A stretch of DNA of 64,000 nucleotides from Albirhodobacter sp042466415. GTDB taxonomy: Bacteria; Pseudomonadota; Alphaproteobacteria; Rhodobacterales; Rhodobacteraceae. The position numbers were made by a program, and so were the translations under genes. The stretch covers positions 744,001 through 808,000 of the forward strand of contig NZ_JAXHCH010000002.1 in assembly GCF_042466415.1 (NCBI RefSeq). Direction: 5' to 3'. Position 1 is the first letter of the stretch. Every line of letters starts with the position of its first letter. Below, piece after piece: positions 14,964 through 23,472 of this stretch. Below the pieces are notes generated by a model. That model was not told the DNA's origin. It saw nothing but the letters and a program-made list of their open reading frames with translations, and did not search any database.

Positions 14964-16187
14964 TTGAAAGTTCTTTTGGTGGACGATGATCGGGCGGTCC
15001 GCGAGGCCTTGTCACAGACGGTTGAACTCGCGGGGCATTCGCCGGTTCCTGTCGGATCATTTATCGAGGCGAAGGATCACATTGCGCCAAATTTTCAGGG
15101 CATTATCGTCTCTGATATTCGTATGCCGGGGCGTGACGGGTTCCATCTTTTGGATCATGTGCGCGAGATTGATAGTGATTTGCCGGTCATCTTGCTGACG
15201 GGTGAGGGGGATGTGCCATCGGCGGTGCGCGGGATGACGGGTGGTGCATTTGATTTTCTGGAGAAACCTTGTGCCTCTAAAGACCTGCTCGCGGTCATCG
15301 AGAAGGCGGTCAAAACCCGCGCGTTGGTTTTGGAAAACCGCGCGCTGCGGCGCGAGATTACCAAGGGCGATGCCGCCTCGCGTTTGCTGATCGGTCAATC
15401 GGCGATTGCCGAGAGCTTGCGCGGGGCCGTGCGTTTGGCGGCGAAATCAGGCGCGGAGGTCTTGATTGCGGGCGCGCCCGGCGCGGGGACATCCAAAGTC
15501 GCGGAAGTCATCCACTTGATGTCGGCGGCGGCACAGCGCCCGTTTGTCAAACTCGCGGCGGCAGGGCTTACGCCGGAGGCCTTGGAGGCGGGGTTTGCGC
15601 GGGCCGACGAGGGCACGCTTTATCTCGATGAGGTGGCGAGCCTACCGGCGCCTGCGCAATTTGCGCTGCTCGAATTGTTGGAAGCCCAGCCGGCAACGCG
15701 TTTGATTGCGGGCACTTACGGAGATCTCTCGGCAGAGCGTGACGCGGGGCGCTTCCATGCCGATCTGTATTGGAAGCTGGATGTGATGCGCGTGCGGCTG
15801 CCCGCGCTGGCCGAACGGCGCGAGGATATTCCCGCCCTGTTTCGCCATTTCGTGCAGATCGCATGCGAGCAATCGGCCTTGCCGCTGCCTGAAATCCCCA
15901 GCGAATTGACGCAACGCCTCATGGCGCAGGACTGGCCGGGAAACGCGCGCGCGCTCATGTCCGAGGCGATGCGCTTTGCGATGGGGCTGGTTGCGGAGGT
16001 GGAGCCGCCTGAACAGGGCCTCACCGAACGCATGGCGGCTGTCGAGCGCGGTTTTTTATGCGAGGCTTTGGCGCGGGCGCAGGGCAACGCGACCGAGGCG
16101 GCGCAGGCGCTCGGGCTGCCGCGTAAAACATTTTACGACAAGCTCGCGCGGCACAATATCCGCCCCGACGTGTTTCGCGAACTTTAG
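14964..16187 (+). CDS. dctD: DctD response regulator lacking sigma-54 contact and ATPase motifs
   Basis: 407 residues. Receiver domain at 1-120: acidic pocket VDDD, phospho-acceptor D51 (SDIRMPG) and LLTGEG. The AAA+ region follows but is degenerate: Walker A reads GAPGAGTS where GxxGxGKE is expected, so the lysine is gone. The segment that should hold the GAFTGA loop is deleted (AAAGLTPEALEAGFARADEG runs straight to Walker B, LYLDEV), and the arginine-finger segment reads FHADLYWKL. A Fis-type helix-turn-helix closes the protein (NATEAAQALGLPRKTFYDKL). It can therefore hardly activate sigma-54 polymerase and probably acts with sigma-70. The start is TTG at 14964 with AAGGA 7 bases upstream. 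Confidence 0.88.
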   Translation: MKVLLVDDDRAVREALSQTVELAGHSPVPVGSFIEAKDHIAPNFQGIIVSDIRMPGRDGFHLLDHVREIDSDLPVILLTGEGDVPSAVRGMTGGAFDFLEKPCASKDLLAVIEKAVKTRALVLENRALRREITKGDAASRLLIGQSAIAESLRGAVRLAAKSGAEVLIAGAPGAGTSKVAEVIHLMSAAAQRPFVKLAAAGLTPEALEAGFARADEGTLYLDEVASLPAPAQFALLELLEAQPATRLIAGTYGDLSAERDAGRFHADLYWKLDVMRVRLPALAERREDIPALFRHFVQIACEQSALPLPEIPSELTQRLMAQDWPGNARALMSEAMRFAMGLVAEVEPPEQGLTERMAAVERGFLCEALARAQGNATEAAQALGLPRKTFYDKLARHNIRPDVFREL

Positions 16188-16214
16188 CGCTGATGGTGCG
16201 TATGAGGGATCGAC

Positions 16215-16232
16215 TGTGCGGAATATCGCATA
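16215..16232. promoter_or_regulatory. Imperfect palindrome upstream of dctP, site 1
   Basis: TGTGCGGA-AT-ATCGCATA. The left arm is identical to that of site 2; the right arm has diverged. It starts 33 bases (about three helical turns) before site 2, as expected for cooperative binding of a dimeric regulator such as DctD. Confidence 0.5.
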
Positions 16233-16247
16233 TCGGGCGCTAACATC

Positions 16248-16265
16248 TGTGCGGATTTCCGCACA
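16248..16265. promoter_or_regulatory. Perfect palindrome upstream of dctP, site 2 (candidate DctD operator)
   Basis: TGTGCGGA-TT-TCCGCACA has 8-base arms with no mismatch and lies about 150 bases before the dctP start, directly after dctD. Confidence 0.6.
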
Positions 16266-16380
16266 CGCGTATGGGTGTCATTCGCAAATATCGTCACAAC
16301 TATCTGATAAATAGCATGAAAAATTCATTTGCATGGCACGCTTGCGCATTGCGCATGGCTGGATGACGTTTCCGTCATCG

Positions 16381-16399
16381 GGATGCGAGAGGAGCATCC
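16381..16399 (+). promoter_or_regulatory. Leader hairpins before the dctP ribosome-binding site
   Basis: GGATGC-N7-GCATCC, preceded at 16362-16379 by GATGACG-N4-CGTCATC. Both fall just before the strong SD GGGAGG (16405-16410) and may protect or tune the abundant dctP message. Confidence 0.35.
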
Positions 16400-16417
16400 C
16401 TCAAGGGAGGAAGACGA

Positions 16418-17428
16418 ATGAAACTTTCAAATGCCGTAAAGGCGTTCGCACTTGCATCCACCGCGATGGTCGCAGCAACCGGCGCACAAGCCGCCTGTGA
16501 CGCGGGCGAGGTCGCGATCAAATTCGCGCATGTGACCAATGCCGATAAGCACCCCAAGGGGATCGCGGCGTCGCTGTTCGCGGAGCGTGTGAACACAGAA
16601 TTGCAAGGCCGCGCCTGCGTCGAAGTCTACCCGAACTCGACGCTCTATGATGATGATCAGGTGCTTGAGGCAATGCTGCAGGGCGATGTGCAAATGGCCG
16701 CGCCGTCCCTCTCGAAATTCGAAACCTTCACCAAGGTTTTCAACATCTTCGATCTTCCCTTCATGTTTAAAAACATGCCTGCCGTGGATGAGTTCCAAAA
16801 TTCGGAAACCGGTCAGGAAATGAAAAGCGCAATGGAGCGTCGCGGCCTGAAGGGGATGGAATTCTGGCATTCGGGGATGAAGCAATTCTCCGCGAAGAAG
16901 CCTTTGGTTCTGCCATCTGACGCGAAGGGTCTGAAGTTCCGCGTGCAGCCGTCTGATGTGCTCGTTGCACAAATGGAAGCACTCGGCGCATCCCCGCAGC
17001 CGATGGCGTTCTCGGAAGTGTACGGCGCGTTGCAAACCGGTGTTGTGGACGGGCAGGAAAACACCTGGTCGAACACCTACGGCCAGAAGTTCTTTGAGGT
17101 GCAAGACGGCGTGACGGAAACGAACCACGGCGTTCTGGATTACCTCGTCGTGACCTCCGTCGATTGGTGGGACAGCCTCGATCCGGCCCTCGCGACGGAT
17201 ATCGCAAAGATCATGAACGAAGTCACGGTTGAGCGGAACGCGGCCGTGGTCGATGTCGAGATGGCCGCACGTCAATCCATCCTCGATGCGGGCGGCAAGA
17301 TCGTCGAGCTGACACCGGAGCAACGTCAGGCATGGGTCGATGCGATGATGCCTGTTTGGGATAAGTTCGTCGACGGCGTCGGCCAAGAGAACATCGACGA
17401 TGCGCAGGCCATTAACGCCAAGCACTAA
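16418..17428 (+). CDS. dctP: TRAP transporter substrate-binding protein DctP
   Basis: 336-residue periplasmic receptor for C4-dicarboxylates such as succinate, malate and fumarate. Residues 1-25 are a signal peptide (ending ATGAQA). The mature DctP-family fold shows KFAHVTNADKHPKG, EVYPNSTLYDDDQV and the ligand-arginine region GLKFRVQPSDVL, followed by FSEVYGALQTGVVDGQENTWSN cut here only by normal family variation. SD GGGAGG lies 7 bases upstream of the ATG. It is first in the dctPQM operon, and its message should be the most abundant. Confidence 0.93.
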   Translation: MKLSNAVKAFALASTAMVAATGAQAACDAGEVAIKFAHVTNADKHPKGIAASLFAERVNTELQGRACVEVYPNSTLYDDDQVLEAMLQGDVQMAAPSLSKFETFTKVFNIFDLPFMFKNMPAVDEFQNSETGQEMKSAMERRGLKGMEFWHSGMKQFSAKKPLVLPSDAKGLKFRVQPSDVLVAQMEALGASPQPMAFSEVYGALQTGVVDGQENTWSNTYGQKFFEVQDGVTETNHGVLDYLVVTSVDWWDSLDPALATDIAKIMNEVTVERNAAVVDVEMAARQSILDAGGKIVELTPEQRQAWVDAMMPVWDKFVDGVGQENIDDAQAINAKH

Positions 17429-17503
17429 ACCGGTTCAAACCTAACTTCGACGCGCGCGACACCGGTTCGCGCGCGTCTTCTCAAACCATGTCGGGGGATA
17501 AAA

Positions 17504-18187
17504 ATGAGCGCGAAATATGCGCCGAAGGGCGCTTTCGGGCAGGCCATCCATACGGCTGAGGAGACGGTGATTGCCGTCATTCTTGGCCTGATGACGGTGC
17601 TGACCTTCACCAATGTTGTGCTGCGGTATGTGTTCAACCATTCGATCATTTGGGGTCTGGAGGCAACTCTGGTTCTCTTTGCGTGGCTGGTCATCTTCGG
17701 CATTTCTTATGCTGTTAAAGTGACGGCCCATCTGGGCGTGGATGCCGTGATTGGCGCTCTCCCGTCGCGTGGTCAGCGCGTGCTGGCGGTTCTGTCGGCG
17801 CTTGCCTGCTTGATATACGCGGTCCTGATGCTCAAAGGCGCCTATGACTACTGGGCGCCCTTCGCAGGGCTGAACCAAACCACGGGCCGTGTTTTCCCGA
17901 CCGGCATCGATGCGAATACGCGCGATCGCGCCTTCTACATGACCGAACAGATCCCGTTCCCTGCGTTCCTCTCGTTCCTTGAGGATGCGGTGAACCAAGG
18001 CGATACCTATGACAAGCTGCCACGGTTTATTCCCTATGTGATGCTGCCCTTCGGCATGGCGCTTTTCTTGCTGCGACTGGTTCAGGCCAGCATCGAGATC
18101 TGGCGCGGTGAGCGTTCGGCCTTGATCGTCAGCCACGAAGCCGAGGACGCGATCGACGATGTCCGCCACTTGAACAAAGAGGACTAA
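17504..18187 (+). CDS. dctQ: TRAP transporter small permease DctQ
   Basis: 227-residue membrane subunit of the TRAP transporter. Four hydrophobic segments are visible: AVILGLMTVLTF, a second around LVLFAWLVIFGISYA, a third ALACLIYAVLMLKGAY and a fourth near MLPFGMALFLLRL. It is longer than the usual 160-190 residues because of an insertion of about 45 residues between helices 3 and 4 (GRVFPTGIDANTRDRAFY...), a variant seen in the Rhodobacteraceae DctQ group. It lies 75 bases after dctP and 3 bases before dctM. Confidence 0.9.
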   Translation: MSAKYAPKGAFGQAIHTAEETVIAVILGLMTVLTFTNVVLRYVFNHSIIWGLEATLVLFAWLVIFGISYAVKVTAHLGVDAVIGALPSRGQRVLAVLSALACLIYAVLMLKGAYDYWAPFAGLNQTTGRVFPTGIDANTRDRAFYMTEQIPFPAFLSFLEDAVNQGDTYDKLPRFIPYVMLPFGMALFLLRLVQASIEIWRGERSALIVSHEAEDAIDDVRHLNKED

Positions 18188-18190
18188 GCA

Positions 18191-19579
18191 ATGGATATCG
18201 TTATTCTTTTCTTGATGGTCATCGGCCTGATGCTGATCGGTGTGCCGATTGCGGTCTCGCTTGGCCTTTCGTCGATCCTGTTCTTGATTGTCTACTCGGA
18301 TGCCTCGCTCGCCTCGGTCGCCCAGACCTTTTATCAAGCGATGGAGGGCCATGCCACCCTATTGGCCATCCCGTTCTTCATCCTCGCGTCGACCTTCATG
18401 TCGACGGGCGGTGTGGCAAAGCGCATCATCCGGTTTGCCATTGCCTGCGTCGGCCATTTGCCGGGTGGTCTCGCGATTGCCGGTGTCTTTGCTTGCATGC
18501 TGTTTGCGGCGCTCTCGGGCTCGTCGCCCGCGACTGTGGTGGCCATCGGCTCCATCGTCATCGCGGCGATGCGGCAAGTGGGCTACTCAAAAGATTTCGC
18601 CGCAGGGGTGATCTGCAACGCCGGCACCTTGGGCATCTTGATCCCGCCCTCGATCGTGATGGTGGTCTATGCCTCCGCGACGGATGTGTCGGTCGGCCGG
18701 ATGTTCCTCGCGGGCGTCATCCCGGGCCTTTTGGCGGGCTTTGCGTTGATGGCGACGATCCTCGTGATCGCGATCTACAAAAAACTGCCAAAGGGTGAAT
18801 GGGCCGGCTGGGGCGAGATCTGGGAGTCCTTCCGCGATGCGTTCTGGGGCCTGATGCTGATCGTGATCATCATGGTGGGTCTCTACGGGATTCCGGGCAT
18901 CACGGCGGGCATCTTCACCCCGACCGAGGCTGCCGCGGTTGCTGCTGTCTACGCGTTCTTTGTCGCAAACTTCATCTACCGCGACATGGGGCCGCTGGAA
19001 AATGAGGGCAAGCAACTCTCGTTGTGGCAAAAGCCGAAAGCGATCCTGACGGTCTTCTTGCACAAAGATACCAAAACGACGCTGTTCGAGGCAGGTAAGC
19101 TGACGATTACGCTGATGTTCATCATCGCAAACGCCTTGATCTTAAAACATGTCCTGACAGACGAGCAAATCCCGCAAAAAGTCGCGGAGGCGATGCTGTC
19201 GGCCGGTTTGGGCAAGATCATGTTCTTGGTGATCGTGAACGTCATCCTTCTGATCGGCGGCCAGTTTATGGAACCTTCGGGCCTGATCCTGATCGTAGCA
19301 CCTATCGTCTTCCCGATTGCGATCAACCTTGGAATCGATCCGATCCATCTGGGCATCATCATGGTGGTGAATATGGAAATCGGGATGATCACGCCGCCGG
19401 TGGGGCTCAATCTGTTTGTTACCTCGGGCGTGGCGGGGATGCCTATCCTGCGGGTCGTGCGCGCCGCGCTGCCGTTCCTCGCCGTTCTGTTCGCCTTCCT
19501 GATTTTGGTCACCTATGTGCCCTTCATCTCGACATGGCTGCCGACGATGGTCATGGGGCCGGAATTGATCACCAAGTAA
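18191..19579 (+). CDS. dctM: TRAP transporter large permease DctM
   Basis: 462-residue, 12-span catalytic subunit that couples dicarboxylate entry to sodium or proton influx. Family motifs include the repeated GxxTPTEAAAVAAVYA (ITAGIFTPTEAAAV), AGTLGILIPPSIVMV and the mirrored IGMITPPVGLNLFV near the end. A cytoplasmic loop of about 40 residues (NEGKQLSLWQKPKAILTVFL) interrupts the middle and is longer than in short DctM proteins. It forms one complex with DctQ and receives substrate from DctP. A strong terminator follows. Confidence 0.93.
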   Translation: MDIVILFLMVIGLMLIGVPIAVSLGLSSILFLIVYSDASLASVAQTFYQAMEGHATLLAIPFFILASTFMSTGGVAKRIIRFAIACVGHLPGGLAIAGVFACMLFAALSGSSPATVVAIGSIVIAAMRQVGYSKDFAAGVICNAGTLGILIPPSIVMVVYASATDVSVGRMFLAGVIPGLLAGFALMATILVIAIYKKLPKGEWAGWGEIWESFRDAFWGLMLIVIIMVGLYGIPGITAGIFTPTEAAAVAAVYAFFVANFIYRDMGPLENEGKQLSLWQKPKAILTVFLHKDTKTTLFEAGKLTITLMFIIANALILKHVLTDEQIPQKVAEAMLSAGLGKIMFLVIVNVILLIGGQFMEPSGLILIVAPIVFPIAINLGIDPIHLGIIMVVNMEIGMITPPVGLNLFVTSGVAGMPILRVVRAALPFLAVLFAFLILVTYVPFISTWLPTMVMGPELITK

Positions 19580-19600
19580 TCTACGGCGATCTGAAACTTG

Positions 19601-19634
19601 AAACGGGCGGTCCCAATCGGGCCGCCCGTTTTCA
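19601..19634 (+). terminator. Intrinsic terminator of dctPQM
   Basis: AAACGGGCGG (19601-19610) pairs with CCGCCCGTTT (19622-19631) across an 11-base loop, followed by further T residues. Confidence 0.85.
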
Positions 19635-19666
19635 TAGCCGCGCTCGGTGTCTCGCGGCGCCGCCTA

Positions 19667-19730
19667 TTCCGGTTGCCCTAAATATCCTGGGGGTGAATTT
19701 TTCGCAGAAAAATGAGGGGGCAAAGCCCCC
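19667..19730 (+). repeat. Interspersed structured repeat, copy C
   Basis: TTCCGGTTGCCC, AAATATCCTGGGGGTGA, central hairpin ATTTTTC-GCA-GAAAAAT, terminal GGGGGCAAAGCCCCC. The central stem is AT-rich here, unlike copies A and B, yet pairs completely. Confidence 0.75.
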
Positions 19731-19765
19731 TATATTCCGTGATCCCTGCAGGACCGCAGACGGTG

Positions 19766-20470
19766 TCAGGCAAACTCATCCACTACGAGATCCGCCGCCC
19801 GCGCGTGCGTCAAAAGCAACCGCCCGTTGGGCAGGTCATTTTGCTCGACGCGGCGGGTGATTTCCTCGGGCGCAATTTGCAACTGCTGCCAACGTCGCGT
19901 CAGCCTGTCGCGCAGGTCGCTTTCCGCCACATTCAACCGAATGCTCAGATCGAACTCTTGCGCCAATTGCCGCCACGGATCGCGGGCGAGCAGTAGGTAA
20001 TTGCCCTCCAACAAAATATGACGGACGGTGGCGGGCACAATCGCGGCCCCCGCGCGGCTCAGTTCAAGCTGCCGGTCAAAGACGGGGATGGCGGTCTCGG
20101 GTTCGATTGATTTCAGGCGCTTGATCAGCGCCAATAGCCCCGCCACATCGAAGGTATCGGGGGCGCCTTTGGTCTGACGCAGGCCGCGTGCCGTCAGGAT
20201 ATCATCGTCGAAATGAAATCCATCCATCGGCACAACCATCGCCGATCCCGCGCGCCGCGCGTTTAATGCCTGCGCGATCTCGTTCGCCAACCGCGATTTC
20301 CCCGATCCCGGCGCACCGACAATCGCGGTGATCGACCGCGGACCGGGAAGGCTTTCGATATGCGAGGCGAGATCGGCACGCGGTACCCGCAATTCGCCAG
20401 GCATGGTCGCGCCCGCATCTCCCATCGGGCCATCCGGATCGACCCAGCCTGTCTTATCACCCTCGCGCAT
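19766..20470 (-). CDS. P-loop nucleoside/sugar kinase-like protein
   Basis: 234 residues of the uridine-kinase/pantothenate-kinase-like P-loop group (often annotated as nucleoside/nucleotide kinase family protein). Walker A is GAPGSGKS at residues 52-59. Next comes VPMDGFHFDDDIL, the DGFH substrate motif typical of this group. HILLEGNYLLL is the Walker B-like strand, and RLTRRW is a lid-type arginine stretch. The ATG at 20470 is chosen because GGAG lies 7 bases upstream; longer starts would overlap the gene before it. It lies 31 bases after a ThiE-like gene on the same strand. Substrate unknown. Confidence 0.82.
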   Translation of the reverse strand: MREGDKTGWVDPDGPMGDAGATMPGELRVPRADLASHIESLPGPRSITAIVGAPGSGKSRLANEIAQALNARRAGSAMVVPMDGFHFDDDILTARGLRQTKGAPDTFDVAGLLALIKRLKSIEPETAIPVFDRQLELSRAGAAIVPATVRHILLEGNYLLLARDPWRQLAQEFDLSIRLNVAESDLRDRLTRRWQQLQIAPEEITRRVEQNDLPNGRLLLTHARAADLVVDEFA

Positions 20471-20501
20471 CGGTTGGCTCCAATTTGGTGTCTTACTCGT
20501 G

Positions 20502-21119
20502 TTAGCCCATCGCCGCGACATAGCGTTGCAACGCTGCCGCCGGATTGTCCTCGCGCCAGATCTCGTCGCCAAGCGCAAAGAAATCGGTGACATTTGCAAA
20601 TTGCGCGATCAACGCGGCATCCAAAGCGCCTTCCGCCACAATCGGAACCTCGATCACATCCGACCACCATTCAAACAGGTCGAACTCCGCGCGCTCGCCC
20701 GTGAACAAGGGGCTTTCTCCGATCGGACCGATGCAGACGTAATCCGCGCCCGCTTCACCCGCCGACATCCCCTCATGGCGCGATGCGCCGCATGAGGCGC
20801 CCACGATCGCATCAGATCCCAATTCCTTGCGGGCATAGCGGATCTGCTTTGCGCCATCCGACAGGTGAACCCCGTCCAGCCCGTGGCGATCCACGAGCAG
20901 GAGATGGTTCTCGATCACCAATGCCACATCACGCTCCATCGTCACGGTGCGGCACGCATCGGCCGCGCGACCGATCAAATCCTCGTCCTTGCTGGCCAAG
21001 GCCAGACGGACGCAGGCGACTTCGGTCGCGTCCAAGGCCGCGGCGAGGCGTTGGGGGAAGATGTCCAGCTCAAATGCGGGCGGGGTGACGAGGTAGATTT
21101 GCGGACGGTCTTCGGCCAT
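20502..21119 (-). CDS. ThiE/TenI-like thiamine phosphate synthase family protein
   Basis: 205 residues with the TIM-barrel layout of thiamine phosphate synthase: YLVTPP near the start, DGVHLSDGAKQIR (like GVHLGQxD) and GADYVCIGPI. The phosphate-binding TxTK motif that normally follows GP(V/I)F is replaced by GESPLFTGER, so it may be a TenI-like paralogue or have a changed substrate. AAGGAG lies 6 bases before the ATG at 21119. It is co-directional with the kinase downstream and divergent from trmJ. No thi gene or TPP riboswitch is seen nearby. Confidence 0.75.
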   Translation of the reverse strand: MAEDRPQIYLVTPPAFELDIFPQRLAAALDATEVACVRLALASKDEDLIGRAADACRTVTMERDVALVIENHLLLVDRHGLDGVHLSDGAKQIRYARKELGSDAIVGASCGASRHEGMSAGEAGADYVCIGPIGESPLFTGERAEFDLFEWWSDVIEVPIVAEGALDAALIAQFANVTDFFALGDEIWREDNPAAALQRYVAAMG

Positions 21120-21243
21120 GATCGGCTCCTTCTCAGATTTATGTCCATCTACCCTAAGCGAGGCGCGCTTGCCAGAGGTCTTGCACGGCCTTGAAAGCAT
21201 GGGCGCGCGCCGATACTGGGGAGGGATGAAAACGGAGACGACC

Positions 21244-22071
21244 ATGACCGATCACGCCGCGCCCCAAACCCTCCCGCAAAATGAGGCACCCGCTGAGGGG
21301 ATCGATTTCAGCGCGCCCGATCAAAAACCGGTTTTCGTTCTGGTGCAGCCGCAATTGGGCGAGAACATCGGGGCTGCGGCACGGGCGATGTTGAATTTCT
21401 CGCTCTCGCGGATGCGTCTGGTGGATCCGCGTGACGGCTGGCCTAATCCGCGCGCGGTGGCGTTGGCGTCGGGGGCGGCGGCGCAGGTGCTGGATCATGC
21501 GGGTGTGTTTGCGACCACGGCTGATGCGATTGCCGATTGCGATTTCGTTTTTGCCACAACGGCGAGGGGGCGCGAGTTGGCCAAGCCGATCTACACGCCC
21601 GAGGCCGCCATGGCGGAGGCGCGCGCGCGGATTGCAAAGGGGCAAAAAGTTGCCGTTCTGTTCGGGCCTGAGCGCACGGGGCTGGAGAATGACGACATTA
21701 TCCGCGCCAATGCGATCATCACTGTGCCCGTTAATCCGCAGTTTTTCAGCCTCAATCTCGGGCAGGCGGTGTTGCTGACCGCCTATGAATTTTCGCGTCA
21801 GACGGTTGAGGTTGCGCCGATTGCGCAGGGGCTGGCGGGGCAGGAGCCAGCGAGCGCTGTCGAGGTGGAGAAGCTTGGCGATCATTGGGAGATGCGGCTT
21901 GAGGAGGCGGGGTTCTTTTTCCCCGAAACCAAAATCGCGCATATGAAGATGAACCTGCGCAATATGTGGACGCGCTTTGCGATGACACGCGCGGAGGTTC
22001 AGACCTTGCACGGGATTTTGCGGCAAGTGTTGCGCGGCAAGGATCCGAGCAAAGAGGACAGCGCCGAGTGA
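21244..22071 (+). CDS. trmJ: tRNA (cytidine/uridine-2'-O-)-methyltransferase TrmJ
   Basis: SpoU/TrmH-superfamily knot methyltransferase that 2'-O-methylates position 32 of tRNAs with S-adenosylmethionine. Family motifs: PQLGENIGAAARAMLNF (motif 1), LFGPERTGLENDD (motif 2) and NPQFFSLNLGQAVLLTAYE (motif 3, knot and cofactor loop). 275 residues, normal for TrmJ. The ATG at 21244 has GGAG 6 bases upstream; the ATG at 21226 has its purines directly adjacent and is less likely. It stands alone, divergent from the ThiE-like gene. Confidence 0.9.
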   Translation: MTDHAAPQTLPQNEAPAEGIDFSAPDQKPVFVLVQPQLGENIGAAARAMLNFSLSRMRLVDPRDGWPNPRAVALASGAAAQVLDHAGVFATTADAIADCDFVFATTARGRELAKPIYTPEAAMAEARARIAKGQKVAVLFGPERTGLENDDIIRANAIITVPVNPQFFSLNLGQAVLLTAYEFSRQTVEVAPIAQGLAGQEPASAVEVEKLGDHWEMRLEEAGFFFPETKIAHMKMNLRNMWTRFAMTRAEVQTLHGILRQVLRGKDPSKEDSAE

Positions 22072-22254
22072 GGCGCGCTGCGGCCTGCGCTTCGCCGCTT
22101 ATTCGGCCTCCGGCGTGGGGCCCCCTGTGCGCAATTGCCGCCCTTGAACTGCTGTGAGGCGCGGCCTAATCTCGGCGCCTGAGATAAAAGCGCGCCAGAT
22201 CCTGACGCGCAAGACAGAGCAATGCGAAGACCGTCACTCTTGAGGGAGAACTCG

Positions 22255-23445
22255 ATGAGCAAGCCACCCGTAAACCAACCCACCGGGCAGAAACGCTCTA
22301 TCTTTGAGGAGGTTGGCGAGACAAGCCGCGGCGGGGATGTGGTCGCACCCAAGGCGCGCGGCGCGGCGGAAGGGCGGCTTGCGGCCGTCTCGCGCGGGCG
22401 CAAACTCGTGCGCGGCTGGCTGATTATCTTGTTTGTGATGGTCGTCACAATGATCGCAGTGGGCGGGATGACACGGCTTACCAATTCCGGCCTGTCGATC
22501 ACGGAATGGAAGCCCGTCACGGGCGCCTTGCCCCCCATGAGCGACGCCGTCTGGCTTGAGGAGTTCGCGAAATATCAGGCGACGCCGCAATTCGAGATTA
22601 TGAATTCCACCATGACCTTGGCAGAATTCAAGGGCATCTATTGGTGGGAATGGGGGCACCGGCAACTGGGCCGGACGATTGGTCTCGTTTGGGCGATCGG
22701 GTTCTTTGGGCTGTGGGCGGCGCGACAAATTCCGAAGGGCTGGCACGGGCGCCTTCTGGGGATCGGTGCGCTTGGCGGAGTGCAGGGCGCGATTGGCTGG
22801 TGGATGGTGGCCTCGGGCCTCACCGGAGAGATGACGAGTGTTGCGTCCTATCGTCTCGCGACGCATCTGGGCCTCGCTTTCGCGATCCTGTGGCTCATCG
22901 TTTGGTATGTTTTGATGCTTTCGCGCAGCAGCGCCGACATCATCCAAGCCAAACGCGCGGGCGACCGGAAGCTGGGCGGGCTCGCGGCGGGCTTGCTGCA
23001 TCTGGCGTTTTTGCAAATCCTGCTCGGCGCTTTGGTTGCGGGGATCGACGCGGGGCGGGGCTATACCGATTGGCCGTTGATGGGCGGGCAGATCCTGCCG
23101 CCCGATCCGTTCTCGGAACTGCCGCTGTGGCGCAATTTCTTCGAGAACGCGGCCTTGGTCCAATTCATGCACCGCGTGGTGGGATATGTGCTGGCGGCGA
23201 TGGCGGTGGTTGCCTATCTCAAGGGGCGGCGCTCTGCGATGTTTGAGACGCGCGGCGCGTTTACGGCGGCGAGTGTTGCCATCGGCGGGCAGGTTCTACT
23301 CGGGATTGCGACCTTGATGCACGGCGCGCCTTTGCATCTGGGCGTGGCGCACCAGCTTGGCGCGGTCTTGGTGATGACATTGGTGCTCCGCGCGCGGCAC
23401 CGTGCGCTCTACCCGTTGAAACAAAGCCTGCGAGCAACAAAATAA
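22255..23445 (+). CDS. ctaA: Heme A synthase (CtaA/COX15)
   Basis: Converts heme O to heme A for cytochrome aa3 oxidases by oxidising the C8 methyl group; an integral inner-membrane protein with eight spans. 396 residues. Diagnostic parts: GGMTRLTNSGLSITEWKPVTG, WWEWGHRQLGR, the histidine in ATHLGLAFAIL, VQFMHRVVGYVL and GVAHQLGAVLVM (heme-ligand histidines), and DWPLMGG. The start at 22255 has GGGAG 6 bases upstream. The 183 bases before it hold no gene. Confidence 0.93.
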   Translation: MSKPPVNQPTGQKRSIFEEVGETSRGGDVVAPKARGAAEGRLAAVSRGRKLVRGWLIILFVMVVTMIAVGGMTRLTNSGLSITEWKPVTGALPPMSDAVWLEEFAKYQATPQFEIMNSTMTLAEFKGIYWWEWGHRQLGRTIGLVWAIGFFGLWAARQIPKGWHGRLLGIGALGGVQGAIGWWMVASGLTGEMTSVASYRLATHLGLAFAILWLIVWYVLMLSRSSADIIQAKRAGDRKLGGLAAGLLHLAFLQILLGALVAGIDAGRGYTDWPLMGGQILPPDPFSELPLWRNFFENAALVQFMHRVVGYVLAAMAVVAYLKGRRSAMFETRGAFTAASVAIGGQVLLGIATLMHGAPLHLGVAHQLGAVLVMTLVLRARHRALYPLKQSLRATK

Positions 23446-23472
23446 CCGTTTGACGGAAAAGGATTTGTCACA

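Noticed and set aside
16334..16352. TGGCAC followed by TTGC/GC before dctP as a sigma-54 promoter
   Set aside because: GG and GC are 9 bases apart instead of 10 and the -12 TTGC is out of place; DctD also lacks GAFTGA.
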